Source of the DNA: Gemmatimonadota bacterium
GTDB taxonomy: Bacteria; Gemmatimonadota; Gemmatimonadetes; Gemmatimonadales; GWC2-71-9
Assembly: GCA_017889745.1 (NCBI GenBank)
Contig: JAGGAG010000043.1
Coordinates: 1 to 28,953, forward strand
Length of the DNA stretch: 28,953 bases
Direction: 5' to 3'
Position numbers and translations under genes: made by a program. The notes under the pieces are model-generated. The model was not told where the DNA came from. It saw nothing but the letters and a program-made list of their open reading frames with translations, and made no database searches. This document shows, in pieces, positions 15,287 through 23,007 of this stretch; the stretch's first letter is position 1; every line of letters begins with the position of its first letter.

Positions 15287-17770
15287 ATGAACCGACCCGT
15301 TCCGGAGCTGCTGTCCCCCGCCGGCACCCTCGGCGCCGTGCGTGCCGCCCTCGCCAACGGGGCCAACGCCGTCTATCTCGGCGCGGAGCGGTTCAACGCC
15401 CGCGACGACGGCGCCCAGCTCACCATGGACGAGCTGGAGCAGGCCTGCCGCCTGGCGCATGCCCGCGCCGCCCGCATCTACCTCACGTTCAACGTGCTCA
15501 TGAAGCCCGCCGAGCTGCGCGAGGCGCTGCTCCACCTGGGCAACTGCATCGACCGCGGCATCGACGCGGCCATCGTCCAGGACCTGGGCGCCGTGCGCCT
15601 CATCCAGCGCGTCTACCCGGACCTGGAGATCCACGGCTCCACCCAGATGACCGTGCACGACGCATCCGGTGCCCGGGTCATGCAGGAGCTCGGCATCGAT
15701 CGCGTCGTGCTCGCACGCGAGAACACCCTGGAGGACATCCGCGCCATCCACCAGGCGGTCCCCGGGCTCGCGCTCGAGAGCTTCATTCACGGCGCGCTCT
15801 GCATCGCGTACTCCGGGCAGTGCTACATGTCCGGCATGATCTCCGAGCGGAGCGCGAACCGCGGTGCCTGCGCCCAGTCCTGTCGCAAGGACTACGTGCT
15901 CACCGATGCCGCCGACGGCGCCGAGCTCGATCGCGGCTACCTCATCTCGGCGAAGGACCTGTCGGCGGCGGAGCACCTCGAGGGAATCGCCGATGCGGGC
16001 ATCGGCTGCATCAAGATCGAGGGCCGCAAGAAGAAGCCGGAGTACGTGGCGACCGTCACCCACACCTACCGCAACTTCCTCGACCGCCTGGCCGAGGGGC
16101 ACTGGGCCCCGCCCACCGCGGCCGAGACCCAGCCCCTGGTGCAGATCTTCTCCCGCGGCTTCACCGGCGGCATGTATGGCGGGAGGGCGGGCCGCGACTA
16201 CATCACCCGCAACCAGCCCGACAATCGCGGCGCCGAGCTGGGCCGCGTCATCGGGATGGAAGGCACCGAACTGGTCATCGCCGTCACGGAGCCGGTCGGG
16301 GTGGGTGACGGCCTGGGCTTCGAGCATCCCGAGGGCGCGGCGCGTGGCAACACCGGCTTTGCCGTGAGCCGCGTGCGCACCATCGCCACCCGCGATGGCC
16401 GCATCACCCAGGCCATTCCTGCCGACGAGAAGGTGGCCGCCGGATGGGTGGTGGTGCGCTCCTCCCAGGCCTCGCTGCTCAGCGAGGCCCGCGCGTCGTT
16501 CGCTGCCGTGGAGAAGCACGCCGACGCGCCGCGCGCGCGCCTCGACGCGGTAGTGAGTGGCCACGTGGGCGCCCCACTCACCTTTACCTGCAGCGTGGGC
16601 GGCGACACCGTCAGCCTCCAGAGCGCCCTGCCGCTCGGGAAGGCCGAGAAGCGCCCCCTCGACGCCGTCCGCCTGCGCGAACAGCTCGGTCGCCTGGGCG
16701 AGACGCCATTCGTGCTCGGCGCGCTGGATATCTCCGGCCTCGCCGAGGGTGTGTTCCTCCCCGTCAGCGAGCTCAACGATCTCCGCCAGCTCGCGGTGCG
16801 CGAACTGCGGTCCCGCCGCGATGCGGCCACGCAGGCCCGCATGGCGCACCGGGCCCGGGCCATCGACCTGGCGATTGAAGCCCCCGTGGCCTCGGTCCAC
16901 GACCGACCCACGGCCCCCGTGCTCGTTGCCGAGGTCTTCACCCTCGACGATGCCCGCGCTGCCGCCGCCGCGGGCGCCGACGAGATCTCCCTCGATCTCT
17001 TCCTGCGCCACCCCACGCCGCCGGTCACCCGCGTCCGCGCGCTCACTGACGAGCTGTCCTCGGCGGGCAAGACACTCCGGATCCGCACGCCCACCATCGT
17101 GCGGCCCGAGGAACGGAAGACGCTCGACAAGTGGCTCGCGCTGGGCATCCCGATCGTGAGCGGGCACGTCGGCCTGGTCGCCGAGCTGGCGCGGGAGGGA
17201 CGCGACGTGGTCGCCGATTACGCCGTGAACTGCTTCAACCAGCACGCGGCGGCCGAACTGTTCCGGCTTGGCGCCCGCCGCATCGTGCCGTCCATCGAGC
17301 TCACCGTCGACGAGGTGGCCCAGGTCACGGCGCCATGGGAGGGAGCCGGCTTCGAGGCGTTCGTGTACGGCCGGCCCGAGGGGATGATGCTCGAGCACTG
17401 CGTACTCTCCGCCGCCTTCGATCGGGAAGTCACCACCTGCCGCGACCTCTGCGTGCAGAAGCACGCGAACGTCCAGCTCACGGACCCCACCGGGTACGCC
17501 TTCCCGGTGGCTACCGACTCGGCCTGCCGCAATCGCCTGCTGCATTCGCGGCCCGTCGACGCGTCGGAGTACCTCCCGGCCCTCTGGCGTCACGGGCTGC
17601 GCGCCTTCCGCCTCGTGTTCAACGTCCCGGGCGATCCGGTGGCCGGGGTAACGGCCGCCTATCGCGCCGCGCTCCTGGCGGTCGCCGCCGGCACCCGGCC
17701 CGACGCCCGCGCCATCCGCGCGCTCAGCGGGGGCGCCTTCACCCGTGGACACTTCGCCCGGGCGGTATAG
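15287..17770 (+). CDS. U32 family peptidase-like protein with DUF3656-type middle (RlhA-like)
   Basis: An 827-residue U32 protein. Characterised relatives (RlhA, TrhP, UbiU/UbiV) are Fe-S dependent RNA or ubiquinone hydroxylation factors rather than proteases. The N-terminal U32 barrel (about 1-330) contains ELLSPAGTLGAVRAAL, VQDLGAV, EIHGSTQMTVH and ESFIHGALCIAYSGQCYMSG. Candidate cluster cysteines are 172, 179, 195 and 241 (with 199 nearby), a spacing like that of UbiU. A DUF3656-like region follows (about 380-500). The C-terminal third is a second U32-like barrel with YAVNCFNQHAA and EHCVL. RlhA has about 650 residues, so this longer form is a related subgroup. The ATG at 15287 is preferred over a TTG at 15278. 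The substrate is inferred, most likely rRNA or tRNA. Confidence 0.85.
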   Translation: MNRPVPELLSPAGTLGAVRAALANGANAVYLGAERFNARDDGAQLTMDELEQACRLAHARAARIYLTFNVLMKPAELREALLHLGNCIDRGIDAAIVQDLGAVRLIQRVYPDLEIHGSTQMTVHDASGARVMQELGIDRVVLARENTLEDIRAIHQAVPGLALESFIHGALCIAYSGQCYMSGMISERSANRGACAQSCRKDYVLTDAADGAELDRGYLISAKDLSAAEHLEGIADAGIGCIKIEGRKKKPEYVATVTHTYRNFLDRLAEGHWAPPTAAETQPLVQIFSRGFTGGMYGGRAGRDYITRNQPDNRGAELGRVIGMEGTELVIAVTEPVGVGDGLGFEHPEGAARGNTGFAVSRVRTIATRDGRITQAIPADEKVAAGWVVVRSSQASLLSEARASFAAVEKHADAPRARLDAVVSGHVGAPLTFTCSVGGDTVSLQSALPLGKAEKRPLDAVRLREQLGRLGETPFVLGALDISGLAEGVFLPVSELNDLRQLAVRELRSRRDAATQARMAHRARAIDLAIEAPVASVHDRPTAPVLVAEVFTLDDARAAAAAGADEISLDLFLRHPTPPVTRVRALTDELSSAGKTLRIRTPTIVRPEERKTLDKWLALGIPIVSGHVGLVAELAREGRDVVADYAVNCFNQHAAAELFRLGARRIVPSIELTVDEVAQVTAPWEGAGFEAFVYGRPEGMMLEHCVLSAAFDREVTTCRDLCVQKHANVQLTDPTGYAFPVATDSACRNRLLHSRPVDASEYLPALWRHGLRAFRLVFNVPGDPVAGVTAAYRAALLAVAAGTRPDARAIRALSGGAFTRGHFARAV

Positions 17771-17771
17771 C

Positions 17772-18524
17772 GTGCCGCCGCTCGAGGTCGATCGGGTCTA
17801 CATCATCCATATCCGTTCCGGTGCGGAGGACCGTGCTGCTTCCATCGAGCGCCAGCTCGGCCGCCTCGGCATCGAGTTCGAGTACGTGCTCGACGGCGAC
17901 GTGGACGACCTGACACCCGAACTGCTGGATCGCTGGTTCGCCGGCCCGATGAAGCAGAAGCACCGCAACACCTCCTGCTGCTGCAAGCACCTCATCGCGT
18001 ACTCGCGCATCCTCCGGGATGGCTGGCGCGACGCGCTGGTACTCGAGGACGACATCTTCCTGCCCGACGATTTCGTCAGCGGGCTCAATGCCAGCCTGCG
18101 GGAGCTGCGCGCGCGGACGGACGCCGGTCAGGACGCCGCGTTCATCTCGCTGGAGAACTCGGGACTCAAGCAGGTTCCCGAGGCGGCACCCGGTACCACG
18201 CTGTATCGGCGGGCGCAGGGCCGGGAAACCGGGGCCTACTGGCTGTCACGGGCGGCCGCCGAGCGCTTCCTCGCCGTGGCGGAAGGCGAGAAGGTCAGCC
18301 TGCGCACCCCGCTCTTTCACGCCACGGTGGTTCAGTCGGGTGCGGTGGATCTGTGGTGGCGGCACCCGGCCATCGCCGAGCAGGGGAGTGTCAACGGCAA
18401 GTTCGATTCGATGCTCGACCCGAAGCGCACGGGCGTGATGCGCCGTCCGCGCTGGCTCGCCCGCAAGTCCTTCCAGCGCTGGCTCCGGCCGGTCTTCGAC
18501 CGGCTCCTGGGCCGCACCGGTTAG
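17772..18524 (+). CDS. Glycosyltransferase family 25 (LPS biosynthesis type)
   Basis: A 250-residue GT25-like enzyme that would transfer a hexose, usually galactose, to a lipooligosaccharide or similar glycan at the cytoplasmic face. The start VDRVYIIHIRSGAEDRAAS matches the family's opening strand and arginine motif. LVLEDDIFLPDDF (89-101) carries the acidic metal-binding cluster, and CCCKHLIAYSRIL precedes it as in relatives. The GTG at 17772 sits one base after the U32 stop. An in-frame GTG at 17745, overlapping that gene, is an alternative that adds nine residues. The three consecutive cysteines (69-71) are unusual. Close packing suggests co-transcription with its neighbours. Donor and acceptor are unknown. 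Confidence 0.8.
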   Translation: MPPLEVDRVYIIHIRSGAEDRAASIERQLGRLGIEFEYVLDGDVDDLTPELLDRWFAGPMKQKHRNTSCCCKHLIAYSRILRDGWRDALVLEDDIFLPDDFVSGLNASLRELRARTDAGQDAAFISLENSGLKQVPEAAPGTTLYRRAQGRETGAYWLSRAAAERFLAVAEGEKVSLRTPLFHATVVQSGAVDLWWRHPAIAEQGSVNGKFDSMLDPKRTGVMRRPRWLARKSFQRWLRPVFDRLLGRTG

Positions 18525-18538
18525 CCCGGCGCGCCGGC

Positions 18539-19903
18539 ATGGACGACACCGCGATTCAGGAAATGGCCAGGCGGCTCCAGGCCGCGTTCGCCGGGCGCCT
18601 GCAGGTCGCGGAGCTCCTCGGCGTCGGCGGGTTCGCGGCGGTGTTCCGCGCGCGGGACCCGCTGCTGGCCCGCGACGTGGCGATCAAGGTGCTCGACCCG
18701 TCGCTGGCACAGGGCCGTGCGGCCGACCGCCTGCTCGATGAGGCTCGGCTCATCGCAGCCACCGAGCACCCGCACATCGTCCCGCTCTACGAGGTCGATC
18801 GCCAGGGCGACCTGGTCAGCCTCGTCATGCGCTACTTCCCCCACGGATCGCTGGCGGGCCGCCTCGAGCGCGAGGGCACCCTGCCTCCCGCGATGGTGGC
18901 ACGGCTCGGCACCGAGGTGGCCGACGCGCTCGCCACCGCGCATGCCCGGGGCGTGATACACCTCGACGTGAAGCCCGACAACATCCTGCTCGACGCCGAG
19001 GGGCACGCCGCGGTCACCGACTTCGGCATCGCGCGGCTCGCGGGAGAACACGAAGGCGCCGGGCCGGGCATCGTGAGCGGAACGCCCCACTACATGAGTC
19101 CCGAGCAGGTGGCCGGCGACCGCGTCGATGGCCGGGCCGACGTGTACGCGCTGGGCGTCGTGCTCTACGAAATGGCCACCGGGCATCGTCCAGTCACCGG
19201 CGCCTCGGCGCCCGAGGTCATGGCCAACCAGGTCCGCACCGCGCCCGCGCCGCTGGCCCAGGTCGCGCCGGAGCTGCCGGCCGCGCTCGCCGCGATCATC
19301 ACGCGCGCGCTCGCGAAGGACCCGGCCGCGCGCTGGCAGTCGGCGGCAGACATGGCGGAAGCACTGCGGCGGGCGGGTGCCGCCGACCAGCTGCTGGCGC
19401 CGCGCGAAGTGCGGCTCCGGACCCGGCGGCGCTGGTATCGCCGCACGGCGACCCTGGTAGGCGGCCTGCTGGTGGGAGTGATCGGGGCTGTCTGGCTGGT
19501 CGTGAGCATCTGGCGGGCCATGTATGCCGGCACCGCCCCGGCCATCGACGCGATGGCGCCGCGCATTCCGGCCACGATCATCGATTCGGCGATCGGCCTG
19601 GGAGCGCTCACGCCGGCCGACACGGTGCAGTATGTGTTCGCGCCCGCCGGCATGGGCGTGCCGGGCGCCTTCATCGTCACCACGCGGGAAATGGTCGCAC
19701 TCCCCGGCGGGCGCGTGCGGCGCTATCCCATCTCCGGCAACGCCGACATCGACCTGCGCCTCCATAACCGGAGCGGCTACCTGATCATCTCCGACACCGC
19801 CCTCGGCGTGAAGGACACGGTGTACCGGACGATGAGCGGGCGGGAACTGCGGATCCTCATCGGAGCGCTGGGAAGGACCCTGCGCGCGGATACGGCACGC
19901 TAG
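18539..19903 (+). CDS. Membrane serine/threonine kinase, non-RD type, with a novel C-terminal domain
   Basis: A 454-residue Hanks-type kinase. The kinase domain (about 18-280) has the glycine loop GVGGFAAVF (28-36), catalytic Lys50, HLDVKPDN (141-148), DFG (161-163) and SPEQ (187-190). The catalytic loop has Leu where Arg is usual, so it is a non-RD kinase, which generally does not need activation-loop phosphorylation. One transmembrane helix (about 303-325) leads to a 125-residue outer domain that I do not recognise; it contains VQYVFAPAGMG and RYPISGNADIDLRLHNRSGY. It begins 14 bp after the glycosyltransferase stop and ends on a CTAG shared with the convergent ABC ATPase gene. Confidence 0.9.
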   Translation: MDDTAIQEMARRLQAAFAGRLQVAELLGVGGFAAVFRARDPLLARDVAIKVLDPSLAQGRAADRLLDEARLIAATEHPHIVPLYEVDRQGDLVSLVMRYFPHGSLAGRLEREGTLPPAMVARLGTEVADALATAHARGVIHLDVKPDNILLDAEGHAAVTDFGIARLAGEHEGAGPGIVSGTPHYMSPEQVAGDRVDGRADVYALGVVLYEMATGHRPVTGASAPEVMANQVRTAPAPLAQVAPELPAALAAIITRALAKDPAARWQSAADMAEALRRAGAADQLLAPREVRLRTRRRWYRRTATLVGGLLVGVIGAVWLVVSIWRAMYAGTAPAIDAMAPRIPATIIDSAIGLGALTPADTVQYVFAPAGMGVPGAFIVTTREMVALPGGRVRRYPISGNADIDLRLHNRSGYLIISDTALGVKDTVYRTMSGRELRILIGALGRTLRADTAR

Positions 19904-20796
19904 ACGTACAGCCGGCGCAGCATGTCCGCCGCCGACTCGTCCAGCAGCTCCATGCTTCGCAGCTGGTCGAAGGTCGCCAGCAGGTTCTCCACCCGCAGTT
20001 GCTGTTTCTCCCGCCCGCGGATCTCGCGCACGACCCGGCCCCGGTGCATCATCAGCACCCGGTCGCCCAGCTGCACCGCCTGGTGCATCGAGTGCGTCAC
20101 CATCAGTGTGGTGAGCCGCTGGCTGGACACCACCCGCTCCGTGAGTTTCACCACCTGCTCCACGCTCCGCGGGTCGAGCGCGGCGGTGTGCTCGTCGAGC
20201 AGCAGCAGCGACGGCTTCACCAGCGTGGCCATCAGCAGCGTCAGCGCCTGCCGCTCGCCACCCGACAGCATGCCGATCCGGGTGTCGAGACGGTCCTCCA
20301 GTCCCAGCTGGAGCGTGCGCACCCGCTCGCGCAGCTCCGCGCGGCGCGATCCGGTGAGCGCCCACCGCAGCACGAACGGGTTGCGCGTCCTGTCGAGCGC
20401 AAGCGAGAGGTTCTCCGCCACCGTGAGGTTGGGCGCGGTGCCCTTGAGCGGGTCCTGGAATACGCGCCCCACGTGACAGGCCCGCCGGAACTCGCCCTGG
20501 CGGGTCACATCCTCGCCGTCGAGGAGGATCTGCCCCGAGTCGGGCAGGAACGCGCCGGCGACGGCGTTGAGCAGCGTCGACTTGCCCGAGCCGTTCATGC
20601 CCACCACGGTCACGAAGTCGCCCGGCGCGAGCGTGAGGTTCACGTCGCTGAGGGCGCGCACCTCGTTCGCCGTGCCCCGCTCGAACGTGTGGCTCAGGTC
20701 GCGCACTTCGAGCGTCGGGGGAGGCACCACCTTCGCCGCGCCGTGCACGAAGGCCTCGCTCATGTCGACCGCCTCGGGGGCCGGGTGTGTCGTCAT
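19900..20796 (-). CDS. ABC transporter ATP-binding protein (ABC_sub_bind/TrpXYZ-like system)
   Basis: A 298-residue ATPase that powers the transporter encoded just upstream. Walker A is GMNGSGKST (66-74), the signature LSGGERQ (177-183), and Walker B LLLLDE (197-202), followed by the H-loop in MVTHS. The first ~28 residues are an extra tail before the usual start of the fold (LEVRDLSHTF). An ATG at 20763 would remove eleven of them. The ATG at 20796 overlaps the permease stop as ATGA, which supports it. It is the last gene of a four-gene minus-strand operon and ends tail to tail with the kinase. The substrate is unknown; relatives of this class are annotated for aromatic amino acids. Confidence 0.92.
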   Translation of the reverse strand: MTTHPAPEAVDMSEAFVHGAAKVVPPPTLEVRDLSHTFERGTANEVRALSDVNLTLAPGDFVTVVGMNGSGKSTLLNAVAGAFLPDSGQILLDGEDVTRQGEFRRACHVGRVFQDPLKGTAPNLTVAENLSLALDRTRNPFVLRWALTGSRRAELRERVRTLQLGLEDRLDTRIGMLSGGERQALTLLMATLVKPSLLLLDEHTAALDPRSVEQVVKLTERVVSSQRLTTLMVTHSMHQAVQLGDRVLMMHRGRVVREIRGREKQQLRVENLLATFDQLRSMELLDESAADMLRRLYV

Positions 20797-21722
20797 CCTG
20801 TCACCGGTGTCAGCCGGCGGCGCCGGATCATGTCGGGCACCACCAGGACCGCCAGCATCAAGGCCGCCGTCACCAGCTTGAGCGTGTTGGCCGGGAGCCC
20901 GGCGGCGAGAGCCAGTGCCACGACCAGGCGCAGCACGATGGAGCCGCCCACCACGCCGGCGATGCGCGCGCCCAGCGACCGGCCGCGCAGCACTCCCTCG
21001 GCGATCGCCACCGCGGCGAGGCCCATCACCAGCATCCCCACGCTCATCTGGATGGTGACGAATCCCTGGTACTGCGCGAACAGCGCGCCGCTCAGGCCCA
21101 CCAGGCCGTTCGACACCGCGAGGCCGGCGATGAACACCCTCGCGTCGTCGATGCCCACCGATCGCGCCATCTGCGCGTTGTCGCCGGTGGCGCGCATGGC
21201 CAGACCGAGCGATGTGCGGAAGAACCGGTCCACCAGGAACACCGCCGTGCCCACCGCCGGCAGCATCGAGAGGAAGGTGGCGAGCGTGCGCGCGCTCACC
21301 TCGATGCCGAAGATCCGGGCGCCCGACTCCGGCCCGCCGAAGCGCAGCCAGAGGTCGAACGCCTGGGTCGGCAGGGTCCGCGTGGAGGCGAGTGAGATGT
21401 CACCGCCGCCCATGATGAGCAGGTCCAGCGAGTAGAGCGCCGTTGCCACCAGCAGTCCCGACAGGAGCCGGCTCACCCCCAGCCGGCGATGGACCGCGCC
21501 CGAGATCGCGCCCGCGACCATCCCCGCGAGGAACCCCGCCGCCGAGGCCCAGAACGACGCCAGGCCCCGCGTCAGCAGCACGCCGGCGATCACCGCGCCG
21601 AACGCGAACGAGCCGTCCACGGTGAGGTCGAAGGTGTCGAGGATCCTGTAGGAGATGTAGACCCCGAGCCCGAGCAGGGACAGCACCAGGCCCATCGACA
21701 GTGCGCCGAAGAGGAGGTTCAC
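20793..21722 (-). CDS. ABC transporter permease (LivH-like, BPD_transp_2 family)
   Basis: A 309-residue permease with about eight to ten membrane helices of the branched-chain/LivH type. FDLTVDGSFAFGAVIAG near residue 31 and FFRTSLGLAMRATGDNAQMARSVG (about 187-210; the cytoplasmic EAA-like loop that contacts the ATPase) are characteristic. It starts with GTG at 21722, overlapping the stop of the STAS-domain gene as GTGA, and its stop overlaps the ATPase start as ATGA. Such coupling indicates fixed stoichiometry. The length agrees with the permeases that pair with ABC_sub_bind (PF04392-type) binding proteins. Confidence 0.92.
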   Translation of the reverse strand: MNLLFGALSMGLVLSLLGLGVYISYRILDTFDLTVDGSFAFGAVIAGVLLTRGLASFWASAAGFLAGMVAGAISGAVHRRLGVSRLLSGLLVATALYSLDLLIMGGGDISLASTRTLPTQAFDLWLRFGGPESGARIFGIEVSARTLATFLSMLPAVGTAVFLVDRFFRTSLGLAMRATGDNAQMARSVGIDDARVFIAGLAVSNGLVGLSGALFAQYQGFVTIQMSVGMLVMGLAAVAIAEGVLRGRSLGARIAGVVGGSIVLRLVVALALAAGLPANTLKLVTAALMLAVLVVPDMIRRRRLTPVTG

Positions 21723-23005
21723 GCGCCTCCCTCCAGTGACTTGATCGGCGACACCCAGCAGATCCCCCGCTGGAAGGCACTCTCCCCGGCGCCCACCGCC
21801 CCGCGATCGTCGTGCAGCAGGTGCATCACCGCGCGGAGTGGCTGCTGCGAGAAGTACTTCGTCATGAGGGGACGGAGCGCCACCGTGCGGAGCGGCACTG
21901 GGCGGAACTCGAACACGGCAGCGTGGAAGTGCCCCACCAGGTCGCTCGAGATGCCCACCGGGCGAAGCAGGGGAGCCAGCAAGGGATCGGGCTGACGGGA
22001 CACGACGCCCGCCACCACGGCCACCGTACCCTCGTGTACCCGTTCCGGCGTGATGCTGAACCAGTCACGCACTTCGGGCATCGAGAAGTCGGCCGGGCGG
22101 GCCGCATCCGTAGGGGCGCGCCGGAGGCGCGCCCCTACCAGCCCTGCCACCTCCACCAGCATCACCACGCCCACCGTGGCCGATGACGCGTGATCGAGGC
22201 AGACACGCGCCAGTTCCGAGAGCGGCACCGGCTGGCCCGCGGGCCGCTTGGTGAACCGGCTCAGCGTCTCGAAGCCGCCCTCGCACACGAGGCCGCTGCC
22301 CAGCACCGCCGATGCCGGCTGCTCCGTCGTGCCGATGAGGTAGTCGGGGACGCCGCCGCCTTCGGTCGGCTGGTACGCCACCACCCCGGCCGTCGCGATG
22401 AACTCGCCCATGCGCGGCGCCGCATCGGTGAACTGGTGCCCGATCGCGCCGATGCCGAGCCCGAACGCCTCCTCACCTACCTGCACGGCGCTGGCGCGCT
22501 GGGGCTCGATCGTCCCGCGTTCGAGCCAGCCGGGATCGCCGAGCACCCGGCAGGTCAGGCTCGCCCCCGGGTTCCGTGCAGCGCTCTCGTACAGCCCGTG
22601 CAGCAGCACCAGCTTTCCCGCCACCCGCCACTCGCTGGTGCCGCGCAGCGAGTTGAGGCCGCCGGCCGATTGCCGCGGCACGGTCGGCTTCGGTGCCTCG
22701 GCCCCGAGCACGAGCGACCGGGTCAGGTCGGCCGCATCGAGCTGGTGCTGGATCGCCTCGCCCGCCGCCGTGACCTTGAGGGTCCCCTTCACCGTCGCGA
22801 ACTCGTGGCCGCCCCGCGCCAGCACCTGCAGCGCCGGCGTGCTCATGTACGACACCCGGCTCATGTCGATGGTGGCGGTGCGCACCCCCTCGCGCAGGAA
22901 CTGCGCGAGGATGTCCTCGAGATCGAGGGCGCCTTCGGCGTCCAGGCGACCCTCCAAACGAACGACGGCGCCACCGGCGCCGTCGTAGGAAGGAACAGCG
23001 CGCAT
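21719..23005 (-). CDS. STAS-domain protein of unknown function inside the ABC transporter operon
   Basis: A 428-residue cytoplasmic protein. Residues 10-100 form a STAS/anti-anti-sigma-like domain: VVRLEGRLDAEGALDLEDIL, then ATIDMSRVSYMSTPALQVLARGG, the loop where SpoIIAA-type proteins carry the phosphorylated serine. Ser54 or Thr56 would be the candidate. The remaining ~320 residues are soluble and unrecognised, with motifs GIGAIGHQF and VVAYQPTEGGGVPDYL. It lies two bases after the binding-protein stop and overlaps the permease start, so it belongs to the operon. A regulatory role, perhaps controlling transporter activity, is inferred. Residues 290-299 are encoded by a perfect palindrome, possibly an inserted element. 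Confidence 0.75.
   Translation of the reverse strand: MRAVPSYDGAGGAVVRLEGRLDAEGALDLEDILAQFLREGVRTATIDMSRVSYMSTPALQVLARGGHEFATVKGTLKVTAAGEAIQHQLDAADLTRSLVLGAEAPKPTVPRQSAGGLNSLRGTSEWRVAGKLVLLHGLYESAARNPGASLTCRVLGDPGWLERGTIEPQRASAVQVGEEAFGLGIGAIGHQFTDAAPRMGEFIATAGVVAYQPTEGGGVPDYLIGTTEQPASAVLGSGLVCEGGFETLSRFTKRPAGQPVPLSELARVCLDHASSATVGVVMLVEVAGLVGARLRRAPTDAARPADFSMPEVRDWFSITPERVHEGTVAVVAGVVSRQPDPLLAPLLRPVGISSDLVGHFHAAVFEFRPVPLRTVALRPLMTKYFSQQPLRAVMHLLHDDRGAVGAGESAFQRGICWVSPIKSLEGGA
22110..22138 (-). repeat. Perfect GTAGGGGCGCGCC palindrome inside a coding region
   Basis: Two 13-bp arms, GTAGGGGCGCGCC (22110-22122) and its exact complement (22126-22138), around a 3-bp loop. On the minus strand it begins exactly at a codon boundary of the STAS gene and encodes residues 290-299 without a stop. 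Short GTAGGGGC...GCCCCTAC palindromes are familiar as dispersed repeats in some high-GC genomes. Only one copy is in this window. Confidence 0.85.
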
Positions 23006-23007
23006 GG

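Noticed and set aside
15272..17752. 826-residue frame antisense to the U32 gene
   Set aside because: No domain, Gly/His/Val-rich shadow of a well-recognised gene.
18521..20365. 614-residue minus-strand frame across the kinase and part of the ABC ATPase
   Set aside because: Overlaps two genes with complete catalytic motifs and itself shows none.
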